Positions 1 to 8,065 of a DNA stretch of 49,405 nucleotides are shown here, one piece after another; the first letter of the stretch is position 1, and each line of letters begins with the position of its first letter. Origin of the DNA: Pelobacter sp. UBA6812 (GTDB taxonomy: Bacteria; Desulfobacterota; Desulfuromonadia; Desulfuromonadales; Syntrophotaleaceae); NCBI GenBank assembly GCA_002452265.1, contig DKEW01000034.1, positions 1 through 49,405 of the forward strand, written 5' to 3'. A model generated the notes under the pieces. It worked only from the letters and a program-made list of their open reading frames with translations. It made no database searches and was not told the origin of the DNA. A program made the translations under genes and the position numbers.

Positions 1-46
1 GCAGAAACTGCAACAGTTGCCGGAAAACGGTTTGACCTGAATTCAT
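1..46 (-). CDS. IS4-type transposase, N-terminal fragment (cut by window edge)
   Basis: The minus strand begins an open frame at 46 that reads MNSGQTVFRQLLQFL before running off the left edge. This start is typical of IS4-family transposases with an N-terminal DUF4372 segment. A strong GGAGGAGGG ribosome-binding site lies 5 nt upstream of the ATG. Only 15 residues are visible, so the family call rests on recalled resemblance and the rest of the element cannot be judged. It would catalyse cut-and-paste movement of the insertion sequence. Confidence 0.6.
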   Translation of the reverse strand, partial: MNSGQTVFRQLLQFL

Positions 47-187
47 AGATGCCCTCCTCCGATACTGGAAGGTATCACCCCGCTTTGGCGGGACGAATTC
101 AAATCGAAAACAGATCAGTTATGTCAAAGAGCTTTTATTCTCAACAGCTTACGTTGTTGTGCGATTTTTTAACCGGACAGTAGTGTG
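1..187 (-). mobile_element. 5' end of an IS4-family insertion sequence (partial)
   Basis: This stretch holds the transposase start, then two small hairpins just upstream of it (GATAC...GTATC at about 60-75 and CCCGC...GCGGG at about 78-92), then AT-rich sequence. The string TTAACCGGACAG at about 169-180 is a plausible outer end, because IS4-like elements often end in such sequences. The other end lies outside the window, so the terminal repeat cannot be confirmed. The sequence from 188 to 375 shows no feature I can support. Confidence 0.4.
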
Positions 188-375
188 CGGCGCAAGATAA
201 AAAGGAAAGTCATCATGAGAGCTGTATCATTTACGTGTACAGCGAAACAATTAAATGTCAATCATTTTTAATGTTGATAGCTAACCTCTTCCTCGTAATT
301 TTTATGGATAGGCATTGGGGATGTTGTTATGGGTAGGCCGGTGGCAGCGTATTCAAAACAGGTCTGCTGCCTTTC

Positions 376-1152
376 TCAAATAAAGATCTTCGGTGCTTTG
401 GGCACACTGCAGTTTTTGTGCAATATCTCGCGTTTTTCCTCGATCCATGGATGGTTGAAGGAGCGGGCCCGGGTTTCGCAGGCTCTGAGACAGGCACAGC
501 ACATGATGCAGTTTTCCGCGTTTGTTGTCACCGAATCGGCAACGGCGATGACGCCTGATGGGCAAACCTCCGCACACCTTCCGCAGAGACTGCATTGCTC
601 GACATCGGTCTGCGGCGCCTTTCCACCGAAGTTTGGCCGCTCTTTGTAAGGCACCTGGCCGTCCATATCCGGGGTATCAAAATGGTTGCTCGCAATTTTG
701 GTCGCAACCTGTTGGCCAAATTGCGTCGCTTGCTTCAAATCCTCGGCGTCGGGTCTGCCAGTCGCTATCGGTTGTGTCGGAGTGGAGAAGGAGTGCTCGC
801 CGATAAAGGCGCCGGCAGCGATGATGTTGAAGCCCTTGGCGACGGACAGGTCGCGCAGTTCGACCAGGGCATCGTCAAATTCGCGGTTACCATAAAGAGC
901 GACGAGCACGGCAGGTATCTGCCGTGCCGTGATTGCCCGCAGGCGCTGCAGGCAGAGCTCCGGAATGCGGCCGGCATAAACCGGGATGCCGATAATCGCC
1001 ACGCCATCGGTCAAAATGGTGTCGAATTCGGAGTCCGGCAGGGTTACGTCGTAATGGATAACCTTTTTCGCGCCAAAGCCTTGAGCTATGGCTTCGCATA
1101 CTTTTCTGGTCGTCCCGGTGGGAGAAAAATAGATAAGATGAGCGGTTCGCAT
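376..1152 (-). CDS. EFR1-family flavodoxin / 2x[4Fe-4S] ferredoxin
   Basis: Predicted cytoplasmic electron-transfer protein of 258 residues. The N-terminal half is flavodoxin-like, with an FMN phosphate-loop pattern FSPTGTT near residues 9-15. The C-terminal third carries two CxxCxxCxxxCP-type clusters (CSLCGRCAEVCP and CIMCCACLRAC) that should bind two [4Fe-4S] centres. The ATG at 1152 is preferred over an upstream one at 1179 because AGGAGAT lies 6-7 nt before it. The gene starts 23 nt after the stop of the DUF89 gene on the same strand, so the two are probably co-transcribed. Family members are common in anaerobes; the redox partner is not evident here. Confidence 0.85.
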   Translation of the reverse strand: MRTAHLIYFSPTGTTRKVCEAIAQGFGAKKVIHYDVTLPDSEFDTILTDGVAIIGIPVYAGRIPELCLQRLRAITARQIPAVLVALYGNREFDDALVELRDLSVAKGFNIIAAGAFIGEHSFSTPTQPIATGRPDAEDLKQATQFGQQVATKIASNHFDTPDMDGQVPYKERPNFGGKAPQTDVEQCSLCGRCAEVCPSGVIAVADSVTTNAENCIMCCACLRACETRARSFNHPWIEEKREILHKNCSVPKAPKIFI

Positions 1153-1175
1153 CGTTGGTATCTCCTGTTTGTCTT

Positions 1176-2102
1176 TCACAACACGATTGATTCCCGATCA
1201 GGGGCTTGCATAAGTACCAGGCTGTCTCGTTCCACCTGGGACAGGGCAGCCATATAGTCACATTTGATGCGCAGCAAAAAGAAGATCCTTTCATCCGCCA
1301 GCGGCAGTAAGGTTTCGAAATTGCCCTGACCTTTGGAGAGGATCACATCGGCAGAGGTATAGATTTTCTGAAATTCATCGGTTGTTTCGGCAAGGATTGT
1401 TCCGGGATAGATACTGCCACTCGAAATGGTTGTGACAAGCCGGTCAAGTCCTACCGTTTTGGCGTCTGCAAGGGTTGCGTCGTTGATGATCGGTCTATCG
1501 CGAAGCGCAGCCACTATTTTAAGGTCGGGATATTCTCGTTGCAGTTGTTTTATGAACAACATGTCGAAAACGATCTCGCCGCTGTTATCGCAGAGATAGA
1601 GAAGCGTCGAAGCTGTTTTTACCGACTTTTTGAAGGCGTCGAAATCGTAACGGGTAAAGGAGACGCTGCCAAGGGTTTGGAGTTCTTCGTCCAGATCCAG
1701 GGAAGTGTGGTCTTTGGCACCAAAGTCTATGATGTTTCCCGCCGCCGCAATCTGCAGTCCCGCTTCCAAAGGGGAGGCACTGGCGTCAATTTTCTTCTGA
1801 AGGTTTTCTGCATAATCCAGAGATAACAGATTCGACTTTTTTTTAACCTCTGCATAAATATCAAAGGAGGAAGCCTCGCCTTTTGCCTTGATGATGGCAT
1901 CTGCTACGCGGCGCACGACATGCTGAACCAGAATGGAAGCGTTTTGGGATTCCTCTAATCCTGCTTCGGCGACCTTGATGATGCTCCTTGTTTGCTCCTC
2001 GCTTAAACCTGCAAAGTGAGAAGCCGACAAGGCATGATTAACAACACAACGGTAACAATCCGGTGCGATACCGGCCGATGGTTTAATTTTAGCTTTACGC
2101 AT
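1176..2102 (-). CDS. DUF89 / ARMT1-like domain protein
   Basis: A 308-residue protein of the DUF89 (ARMT1-like, damage-control phosphatase) fold. Visible signatures are an N-terminal CxxC (PDCYRC, residues about 15-20), the core motif LCDNSGEIVFD in the middle, RDRPIINDAT, and SKGQGNFE towards the C-terminus. Members of this metal-dependent fold remove phosphate from damaged or strained metabolites in the characterised cases; the substrate here is unknown. A GGGGATAAA ribosome-binding site precedes the ATG. It is the first gene of a probable operon with the downstream EFR1 ferredoxin. The N-terminal CxxC may be a metal site, which would fit that redox partner (inference). Confidence 0.8.
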   Translation of the reverse strand: MRKAKIKPSAGIAPDCYRCVVNHALSASHFAGLSEEQTRSIIKVAEAGLEESQNASILVQHVVRRVADAIIKAKGEASSFDIYAEVKKKSNLLSLDYAENLQKKIDASASPLEAGLQIAAAGNIIDFGAKDHTSLDLDEELQTLGSVSFTRYDFDAFKKSVKTASTLLYLCDNSGEIVFDMLFIKQLQREYPDLKIVAALRDRPIINDATLADAKTVGLDRLVTTISSGSIYPGTILAETTDEFQKIYTSADVILSKGQGNFETLLPLADERIFFLLRIKCDYMAALSQVERDSLVLMQAPDRESIVL

Positions 2103-2178
2103 TTTATCCCCACATTTTTATGGCTATGGTTGCGATGGCGGATGAAAGGCTGAAAAAGGAAGTCCCTGGTTTGGTGCA

Positions 2179-2240
2179 TTAACCGTCAGGTGATTGCATG
2201 TCGGTTAACGTCCATGCCCACATCCCGCGACATGAGGTTT
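2179..2240 (+). pseudogene. tatD remnant, 5' end with its leader (left of the TA module)
   Basis: Positions 2179-2224 align without gaps to 5268-5313, the leader and first nine codons of the intact tatD gene; 34 of 46 positions are identical and 11 of 12 differences are transitions. The remnant reads MSVNVHAHIP where the intact gene reads MLVDAHAHID, and hits a stop soon after. The matching continuation is found at 3451 onward, beyond the toxin-antitoxin pair. The 2103-2178 interval shows nothing else. Confidence 0.75.
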
Positions 2241-2270
2241 TGGGTGGTTGAGGTCATACTTTTCACTGGT

Positions 2271-2972
2271 TCAGAAAAGCTGATCTGCCGAAAGGATCAG
2301 GAAGCGATCTCCGTCCTGCCGCGAAACGGCCAATTGCCCGCTGGTCGGGTCCAGTTCATAGGTCAGGTAACAATGGTTCCTAGCGTTGCTCAGAATATCC
2401 TTTTTGAAGGCTACCACGTTGGATTGTCCTTGATGGCGGGCCGAGGGTGCCAGCAACCCCGGATGCCCTTCTTTGTGAACCCTGGCCCCGATTTGATGGG
2501 TGAATGCATAATCGTTATCCAGTAATTGGGGGAAATCCCCGGCTTTGCCTGACAGGTCGAGCAGAAGGGCATGACATGAGACTTTGTAGACGGCTCTCTC
2601 ACGAATGACGATCTCTGATACCCCTTCGATAGCCTGAATGCGTTGCATCATATGGTAGGCCGATTCAAAGATGGTGGTTTCGAATTCGGGTGAACCGTAC
2701 CAGACCCCGTAGCGGCCATCACTGTAGCGGGTCTGCATAAAAGGTTGCGTCTCAAAGGGATAGCCGATGGCGGCATTGTAATGGTAACCGCGCGGAATGA
2801 TGCCCAGAGGCATGTCGGCCTTGACTTCCATTTCCGCTTCGCAGGCCACGGCCGATAACTGATCATCCCCACCGTTTATATCGTCAAACAGGTCTATCGA
2901 TTCGCGCAGCGAGACGATGTTGCGAAAAACATCCTGGCGAAAATCGCATAGACGTTCGAAAAGCCGCTCCAT
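2271..2972 (-). CDS. RES-domain toxin (NAD+-degrading type)
   Basis: A 233-residue protein of the RES family, toxins of type II modules that deplete NAD+ by phosphorolysis in the characterised members (MbcT, ParT, Res). The RES core is seen around residues 79-106 (TRYSDGRYGVWYGS followed by FETTIFESAYH), with the conserved Arg and Glu positions present. The start codon overlaps the antitoxin stop by one base (TGATG at 2970-2974), so translation is likely coupled. The gene lies downstream of its antitoxin, the usual order for RES-Xre pairs. Full length suggests it is intact. Confidence 0.85.
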   Translation of the reverse strand: MERLFERLCDFRQDVFRNIVSLRESIDLFDDINGGDDQLSAVACEAEMEVKADMPLGIIPRGYHYNAAIGYPFETQPFMQTRYSDGRYGVWYGSPEFETTIFESAYHMMQRIQAIEGVSEIVIRERAVYKVSCHALLLDLSGKAGDFPQLLDNDYAFTHQIGARVHKEGHPGLLAPSARHQGQSNVVAFKKDILSNARNHCYLTYELDPTSGQLAVSRQDGDRFLILSADQLF

Positions 2973-3382
2973 CAGAGGCCTCGTTCCATATCCAGATATC
3001 GACTGACCTTGGCTATGCCGATAATCCCCTCGCGCATCATGACTTCCAGTGGCGTAAAGTTATCGAAGTCGCGATTGCGGCGTTTGACCCAGGAATAACT
3101 GAGCGCTTCATTGCGAGGGAAAAGCAGCCGCAAGGCTTTGTGGATGGCCAGAAGCCAGCCTGCTCTATCCAGCATATCTCTGGAATTGGCCAGGGCGCTG
3201 CCGCGGCGATATTTGGTAAGCAAGGAGCGACTGGTTGCGCTCAGGCCCAGCAGGTTCAGTTGTTCTGTGGTACTCAGTTCCCACTTGGCAAAAAGGTTTG
3301 TGAGCAGTCTTGCCAGTTTGGCGCGGTTTTCCTCTGTCGTCAGATCGATGTGATTTTGGTCTGTGATGTTTGTAGCAAGCAT
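2972..3382 (-). CDS. Xre/MbcA/ParS-type antitoxin
   Basis: A 136-residue antitoxin partner of the RES toxin. The N-terminal half is a helix-turn-helix-like region (about residues 25-65), and the C-terminal half matches the MbcA/ParS/Xre toxin-binding domain, ending in PLEVMMREGIIGIAKVSRYLD. The ATG at 3382 has a near-perfect AGGAGGTGAT site. A longer in-frame reading from 3484 is rejected because its extra 34 codons run antisense through the tatD remnant. The protein should neutralise the toxin and probably autoregulates the pair. Confidence 0.85.
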   Translation of the reverse strand: MLATNITDQNHIDLTTEENRAKLARLLTNLFAKWELSTTEQLNLLGLSATSRSLLTKYRRGSALANSRDMLDRAGWLLAIHKALRLLFPRNEALSYSWVKRRNRDFDNFTPLEVMMREGIIGIAKVSRYLDMERGL

Positions 3383-3439
3383 GGCATCACCTCCTGTTTG
3401 TTTAAACATAAACATAATAAGAAGAAATAGCAACAAAAA

Positions 3440-3700
3440 GCAGGGGAGCCGTGACCATGTCGGTTGCCATGCATGTGATGACATATCTGGAAATCAAGCA
3501 GACGTGCGATCCTGTCCCTATCTCATTTTGACCTTTAACGGGCAACCCTGACAGGCTGTGTATTGCACGGAGTCGTTGCATGAGTTTGAAAATAATCTGT
3601 AGCCAAATTGACGGTAGTTTGTCGCATCATCAATCAGTGGCCCTGAAAGCCCCGGGTTTTTTATTTTATGAAGAGTTGTAGGCAACACACATGGGACACC
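3440..3700 (+). pseudogene. tatD remnant, body of the gene (right of the TA module)
   Basis: From 3451 this stretch aligns to the intact tatD from 5371. Forty of the first 50 positions are identical, and the match continues past a one-base deletion near 3512 to about 3600 (SCPYLILTF against SCPYIIPTF). Similarity fades beyond 3600, with possible weak stretches to about 3700. Frameshifts and stops make it non-coding. Together with 2179-2240 it shows that an older tatD copy was split by about 1.2 kb containing the RES-Xre pair. The interval 3700-3950 holds no other feature I can support. Confidence 0.75.
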
Positions 3701-3950
3701 CTGATCTGTGGCATGCCCCACTTTTTTTGACATCCATTTCGGTAGAAAAACCATTTATTGTTTAATGTCTTACACGTATATCCGGCCCTGTCGGCATGAT
3801 GGATGGGGATCCTTGGACGGCTCTTTATTGGACTGTCTTTTGCACCGTCTGCAGGTTTGTTCTCGATTTTTTAATCTCTTCCGCTCGTCAGGGTATGGTC
3901 CCGAAGAGCAGGTTTTCCGGGGGTTTTGTCTGTACCGATTTTGGGAGTGG

Positions 3951-5150
3951 ATGGCAGTGAAAAAGGATAAGCTTTACAATTTTTGGACTCTGAGATTTTT
4001 AGATAAAGTCATTGAAGATGCTTTTCGCGAGGACGATTTTTTAAACAGCCTGAAAAAACATCGCACCGCTTGTCTTGAGGGGGCTTTTCTCTATGCTATT
4101 TTTGCTATCCTTGACTGGGTAATTCTTCCTGAGCAAAAGGAAATTTGCTGGATCATACGATTCTGTTTCGTCTGCCCTTTGCTCCTCTGGGCGTATTTTT
4201 TCTCATTTTCAAAGCAGTATCCAAAATTCCAGACGGCGATCACCTTTCTGGTCGGGTTTTCCATCAGCGTGGGTGTTATCGTGATGATTTCGATTGCCCC
4301 ATCACCTGGTGATTATCTTTATTATGCCGGCCTGCTTCTTTGCGTGATGTTTTTCTATGGGCAGATGCCCGACCATCTGATTTCCAATTGTCTCTCCTGG
4401 GGCACTTTCTGTCTTTATCTGATCGTTGCCGTGCTGTTCACTTCTACCCCGGGAAATGTTCTTTTCAGCAATACGTTCATCTATTTTATTTTCAATATCG
4501 CAGGGATGATTGTCTGCTACACGTTGGAACTCTCAAGACGTTTGGGGTTCATTCAGCGACTCACCATACAGCGGCAGGCCGGGCAGTTGGAGCAAGCCCT
4601 GCGGGAAGCGGAACAGGAACGGCGGCGGGCCGAAGAACTTTCGCTAAAGGACCCCCTGACCGGCCTGGCTAATCGGCGTCATTTTTTCGAAGTAGCGAGC
4701 AAGGAGTTTGAGCGTAAACTCCGTCACGGGCATAATCTATCTATCATGCTGCTGGACATCGACCATTTCAAAGGCGTCAACGATACCTTCGGTCATGCCG
4801 TAGGCGACCAGGTGTTGAAGAAAGTTGCCTCCATTATCGACGTCTCTGTCCGCAAATCCGATCTGGCCTGTCGCTTTGGCGGAGAAGAGTTCGCCGTTTT
4901 GTTGCCTGATACGGATCCTCATACAGCTGGGAAACTCGGAGAACGACTGCTGCGAAATATCGAGCAGGCAACTATCCAGCTTGATAATGGCCAGGTATCC
5001 ATTTCGGCCAGCATGGGTATTGCCGGTCTCATGGAGGGAAACGATATGGCTCCTGCTGCTCTGCTTGAACGCGCCGATCAGGTGCTCTACCAGGCAAAAA
5101 ATTCCGGTCGGAACCAGCTTCGGATATGGGAATGGCAACCTTGTGGATAA
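3951..5150 (+). CDS. Membrane-bound diguanylate cyclase (GGDEF)
   Basis: A 399-residue protein predicted to make cyclic di-GMP from two GTP. Residues about 40-195 form several hydrophobic segments (about six membrane helices), then a short coiled-coil signalling helix (205-232, rich in Q, E and R), then the GGDEF domain starting at DPLTGLANRR. The active-site variant is GGEEF (310-314), normally catalytically competent, and an intact RxxD inhibitory site (RKSD, 301-304) five residues upstream suggests product feedback. The start at 3951 is chosen because the membrane domain begins soon after; the open frame extends upstream but that part looks non-coding. The membrane domain resembles no named sensor that I can assign. 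Confidence 0.9.
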   Translation: MAVKKDKLYNFWTLRFLDKVIEDAFREDDFLNSLKKHRTACLEGAFLYAIFAILDWVILPEQKEICWIIRFCFVCPLLLWAYFFSFSKQYPKFQTAITFLVGFSISVGVIVMISIAPSPGDYLYYAGLLLCVMFFYGQMPDHLISNCLSWGTFCLYLIVAVLFTSTPGNVLFSNTFIYFIFNIAGMIVCYTLELSRRLGFIQRLTIQRQAGQLEQALREAEQERRRAEELSLKDPLTGLANRRHFFEVASKEFERKLRHGHNLSIMLLDIDHFKGVNDTFGHAVGDQVLKKVASIIDVSVRKSDLACRFGGEEFAVLLPDTDPHTAGKLGERLLRNIEQATIQLDNGQVSISASMGIAGLMEGNDMAPAALLERADQVLYQAKNSGRNQLRIWEWQPCG

Positions 5151-5286
5151 ATGGTCATAAGGTGGGGGATGTCTTTGCGTGGTTCTTTTTATGTACATTG
5201 CGTCTTGAACCCCAGGTTTCAAGTTGTTAAGCTTCGGTTGCTGCGGGTGCGGCACTGTTTGGGAGAACTAACTGTCGGGAGGCTGC

Positions 5287-6063
5287 ATGCTGGTTGACGC
5301 CCACGCTCACATCGATTGGTATACGGATGCTTTGAACGTTGCGCTCGAGCAGATTGAACGGCATCGCATCGTGACCATGTCGGTCGCCATGGATGTGCCA
5401 TCCTATCTGAAAACCAAACAGATTGCGCGATCCTGCCCCTATATCATTCCGACCTTTGGCATTCATCCCTGGGAAGCTGCGCGTTACACGGACACGCTGC
5501 ATGAGCTTGACGACTATCTGCGGGAAACGCCCGTTATCGGTGAAGCGGGGCTGGATTTCCGGTATGTGAAGGATAAACAACTGTATCCCGGCCAGGTGAA
5601 GGTCTTCGAATATCAATGCGCGTGGGCCCGGCAGCTGTCGAAGCCGATGAACCTGCACACGCGGGGCGCCGAGGTGGAGGTTTTGGAGATGATCCGGCGC
5701 TACCGGATCGTCACCCCGATTATTCACTGGTATGGCGGGCCGGTCGAGCTGATCGAGGCGTACCTGGCAGAGGGCTGCTACTTCACAGTTGGCGTGGATG
5801 TGCTGAATCCGCGCATAGCGCACAGTATCGCCGAAGTGCTACCGCTGGATCGCATCCTGCTGGAAACGGACAATCCCGAGGGGTATCTGTGGCAGGCCAA
5901 AGAGTGCGGCATGCCCGATCTGCTGCTGAAAATACTGGAGAAGGTGGCCGTGATCAAGCGGATGAGCGCAGTCGAGCTTGAAGACAAGCTGTGGCAAAAC
6001 TGGCGGGAATTGGATCGACGGATTTGCGGGGACGCCTTGCTGGTTGACGGTCACGACGCTTGA
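5287..6063 (+). CDS. TatD-family metal-dependent hydrolase
   Basis: A 258-residue TIM-barrel hydrolase of the TatD DNase-like family. All expected metal ligands are visible: HAHID at residues 6-10, Glu in PVIGEAGLDF, His in MNLHTRGA, His in PIIHWYGG and Asp in LLETDNPEG. Characterised relatives are Mg-dependent 3'-5' exonucleases or deoxyribonucleases, but the branch is broad and the substrate is open. GGGAGG lies 4 nt before the ATG. The same gene exists as a split, decayed copy at 2179-3700, so this is the surviving paralogue. Confidence 0.88.
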   Translation: MLVDAHAHIDWYTDALNVALEQIERHRIVTMSVAMDVPSYLKTKQIARSCPYIIPTFGIHPWEAARYTDTLHELDDYLRETPVIGEAGLDFRYVKDKQLYPGQVKVFEYQCAWARQLSKPMNLHTRGAEVEVLEMIRRYRIVTPIIHWYGGPVELIEAYLAEGCYFTVGVDVLNPRIAHSIAEVLPLDRILLETDNPEGYLWQAKECGMPDLLLKILEKVAVIKRMSAVELEDKLWQNWRELDRRICGDALLVDGHDA

Positions 6064-6162
6064 AGCAGGTGGGATGTTGTTGTTTTGGAGTGAGGTAAAA
6101 GAAACAGGGGCACATCCACAGCTTTCATGCGCACGAAATTGTAGACGCGCCCCTGTTGTAAT

Positions 6163-6453
6163 CTATGCCAGTTTGAATCCATCGCCGGCGTACTGGATAT
6201 TGGCGGCATCAGAGGCGCGCGGCGGGGAGACGGCGTGGATGCCGCCGCATGTAGGGCAGCTTCCGACATGGGTGGTCAATACAAAGGGTGCGCTGCACCC
6301 CTGGCAAAAGGTGTTCAGGCCCCCGCCGGGGATCGGTCGATTTCGCACGGCGCCGCCATGGGCTTGTGCCACAAATTCCACCAGTTCCCGTCCTTCGGCA
6401 AACGGCCCACCCGCTCCATGTCCCTGTGCGCAACTTCCTCCACATCCTGCCAT
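6163..6453 (-). CDS. Small zinc-ribbon-like protein
   Basis: A 96-residue protein with a Gly/Cys-rich start (MAGCGGSCAQGHG) and two CxxC pairs (CQGC and CPTC) spaced as in a rubredoxin or zinc-ribbon knuckle, likely binding one Zn or Fe. A GGGAGG site 7 nt before the ATG at 6453 decides the start over an upstream one at 6510. The last third (about 20 residues) has no recognisable motif. No specific function is recognised; similar small proteins occur in Geobacter relatives as far as I recall. Confidence 0.65.
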   Translation of the reverse strand: MAGCGGSCAQGHGAGGPFAEGRELVEFVAQAHGGAVRNRPIPGGGLNTFCQGCSAPFVLTTHVGSCPTCGGIHAVSPPRASDAANIQYAGDGFKLA

Positions 6454-6770
6454 ATCGTATCCTCCCTTAAATGCGTGGTTGTGTGTTTCCTGTTGCGACA
6501 ACCCTATCAAGCCTCACCGGGGAAATCCCTGATCGAAATCAAGAAAATGCAGATTGGAACCGGAGCGGATACCCAAAAGGATGGGATGGAAGGTAGCCAA
6601 CCTGTCTATAGAGAACTATTTAAGGAGGGCATGCGTCAGGGGCAAGTTGTTGCAAAACTTGCTAAATTACGCCGCAATGCCTTAGGATATCGTCTGCGTC
6701 GCCGTCATCTCTGTGAGCGATGCTTCCAAGGGGATCATCCCAATCCGTAGCGACGAAGGACCTTTTTTCA

Positions 6771-7865
6771 GTGAATATAAAGCAGCTGGGCTGGAACGCT
6801 TATTTTGAAAGCCATTTTGAACTCTATCGGGGACAAGATCTTTTTCCCGCGCGGGTCGTGCGTGCGGGGGGCGGTTTTTATACTCTGCTAGGCGCCGAAG
6901 GCGAACAGACTGCCACTCTTGCCGGACAAGTACGCCATGCTTCTACCCATGACGCCCTGCCGGCCGTGGGGGATTGGGTCGCCATCGATTCACCGCTGGA
7001 GGGAAGCATTCGCATCCATGGCATCCTGCCGCGTCAGACCGCCCTGAAGCGGGCAACCGTTGCTAACCGCAAAGGTTTGGCCGAAAAGCCCGGCGTTCCC
7101 CAGGTGCTGGCGGCAAACGTGGATATCGCCATGATCGTCAGCGGGCTGAACAATGATTACAATCCCAGACGTATTGAGCGTTACCTGACCCTGGTGCATG
7201 AGAGCGGTGCCACTCCGATCATCGTTCTCAACAAGTCCGATCTCTGCCCCGAGACGCAAGCGCTACGTGCTGAAATCGAGTCGATCGCTTACGGAACCCC
7301 GGTTCTGGTCACCAGTGCGAAGCGCGGTGAAGGGTTGGCCGAATTGACGCCCCATCTCGAGGCCGGCAAGACATTGGTGTTGATCGGGTCTTCGGGCGCG
7401 GGTAAATCCACCTTGCTTAACCGGCTTGCCTGCTCCGATCACCAGCGGACCTCCGAGGTCAGTGCCGCGGTGGGCAAGGGGATGCACACCACCACGCACC
7501 GGGAGCTTTTTCCTCTGCCCGGTGGCGCTCTTGTCATCGACACCCCTGGATTGCGCGAACTGCATCTGTGGGGAGAAAGCGAAGCAGGTCTGGCGAGCAC
7601 CTTTCCCGAAGTTGTCGGTTTTGCGGCGCAGTGCCGCTTTAACGATTGCCAGCATGAGGCTGAACCGGACTGCGGTATCCGGCAAGCTTTGCACGAGGGG
7701 ACACTCGACCCTGCTCGTCTGGAGAGTTATCTGAAACAGCGCGCAGAAATAGCTTCCTCCAAGATGCAGCATGAGTTGGCGGCGCAAGTTGCCCAAAAGC
7801 GCAAAAGGAAATCCCCTTCTCGACAGGGCAAGCGCTGGCGCCCGGAACATGGTGACGGACAGTAA
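6771..7865 (+). CDS. rsgA: Ribosome small-subunit GTPase A
   Basis: A 364-residue circularly permuted GTPase that acts in late 30S subunit maturation. The order is an N-terminal OB-fold, then G4 (NKSD, 154-157), G5 (TSAK), G1 (GSSGAGKS, 206-213), G3 (DTPGLRE) and a C-terminal zinc-binding Cys/His cluster (CRFNDCQHEAEPDC), followed by a basic tail. A GTG at 6771 with AAGGA upstream is preferred; an ATG at 6720 without a clear ribosome-binding site would add 17 residues. The interval 6454-6770 contains nothing else I can support. A terminator follows at 7958. Confidence 0.93.
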   Translation: MNIKQLGWNAYFESHFELYRGQDLFPARVVRAGGGFYTLLGAEGEQTATLAGQVRHASTHDALPAVGDWVAIDSPLEGSIRIHGILPRQTALKRATVANRKGLAEKPGVPQVLAANVDIAMIVSGLNNDYNPRRIERYLTLVHESGATPIIVLNKSDLCPETQALRAEIESIAYGTPVLVTSAKRGEGLAELTPHLEAGKTLVLIGSSGAGKSTLLNRLACSDHQRTSEVSAAVGKGMHTTTHRELFPLPGGALVIDTPGLRELHLWGESEAGLASTFPEVVGFAAQCRFNDCQHEAEPDCGIRQALHEGTLDPARLESYLKQRAEIASSKMQHELAAQVAQKRKRKSPSRQGKRWRPEHGDGQ

Positions 7866-7957
7866 GGTATAAACAATCTTTGCAGGGCGTGGCAGCTGAC
7901 AGATTCGAGCAGGGTGCCGATGAATCGGCCCTGAATTATCACTATGGATCACGAAAC

Positions 7958-7989
7958 AATGCTCATTCCCTCGGGAGGAGCATTTTTTG
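7958..7989 (+). terminator. Rho-independent terminator after rsgA
   Basis: Stem AATGCTC paired with GAGCATT, with a smaller CTC/GAG pairing inside the loop, followed by a T run. It lies 93 nt after the rsgA stop. Confidence 0.75.
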
Positions 7990-8065
7990 TTGTTTTTCTG
8001 GCGGGGGACCACGTAAGTTGCTAACGATACGGTATTAATCTCATGGCTTCCGGGAGATGAAAACG

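Noticed and set aside
60..187. Hairpins near the left edge as a riboswitch
   Set aside because: They fit the leader of an IS transposase and match no known riboswitch core.
3383..3484. N-terminal 34-residue extension of the antitoxin with a hydrophobic stretch
   Set aside because: The extension runs antisense through the tatD remnant and the true start at 3382 has an excellent ribosome-binding site.
3708..3950. Upstream in-frame extension of the diguanylate cyclase
   Set aside because: No ribosome-binding site, and the residues do not look like a membrane or signalling domain.
6103..6157. AACAGGGGC / GCCCCTGTT inverted repeat between tatD and the zinc-ribbon gene
   Set aside because: The 37-nt loop is large and no T run follows, so a terminator or operator cannot be supported.
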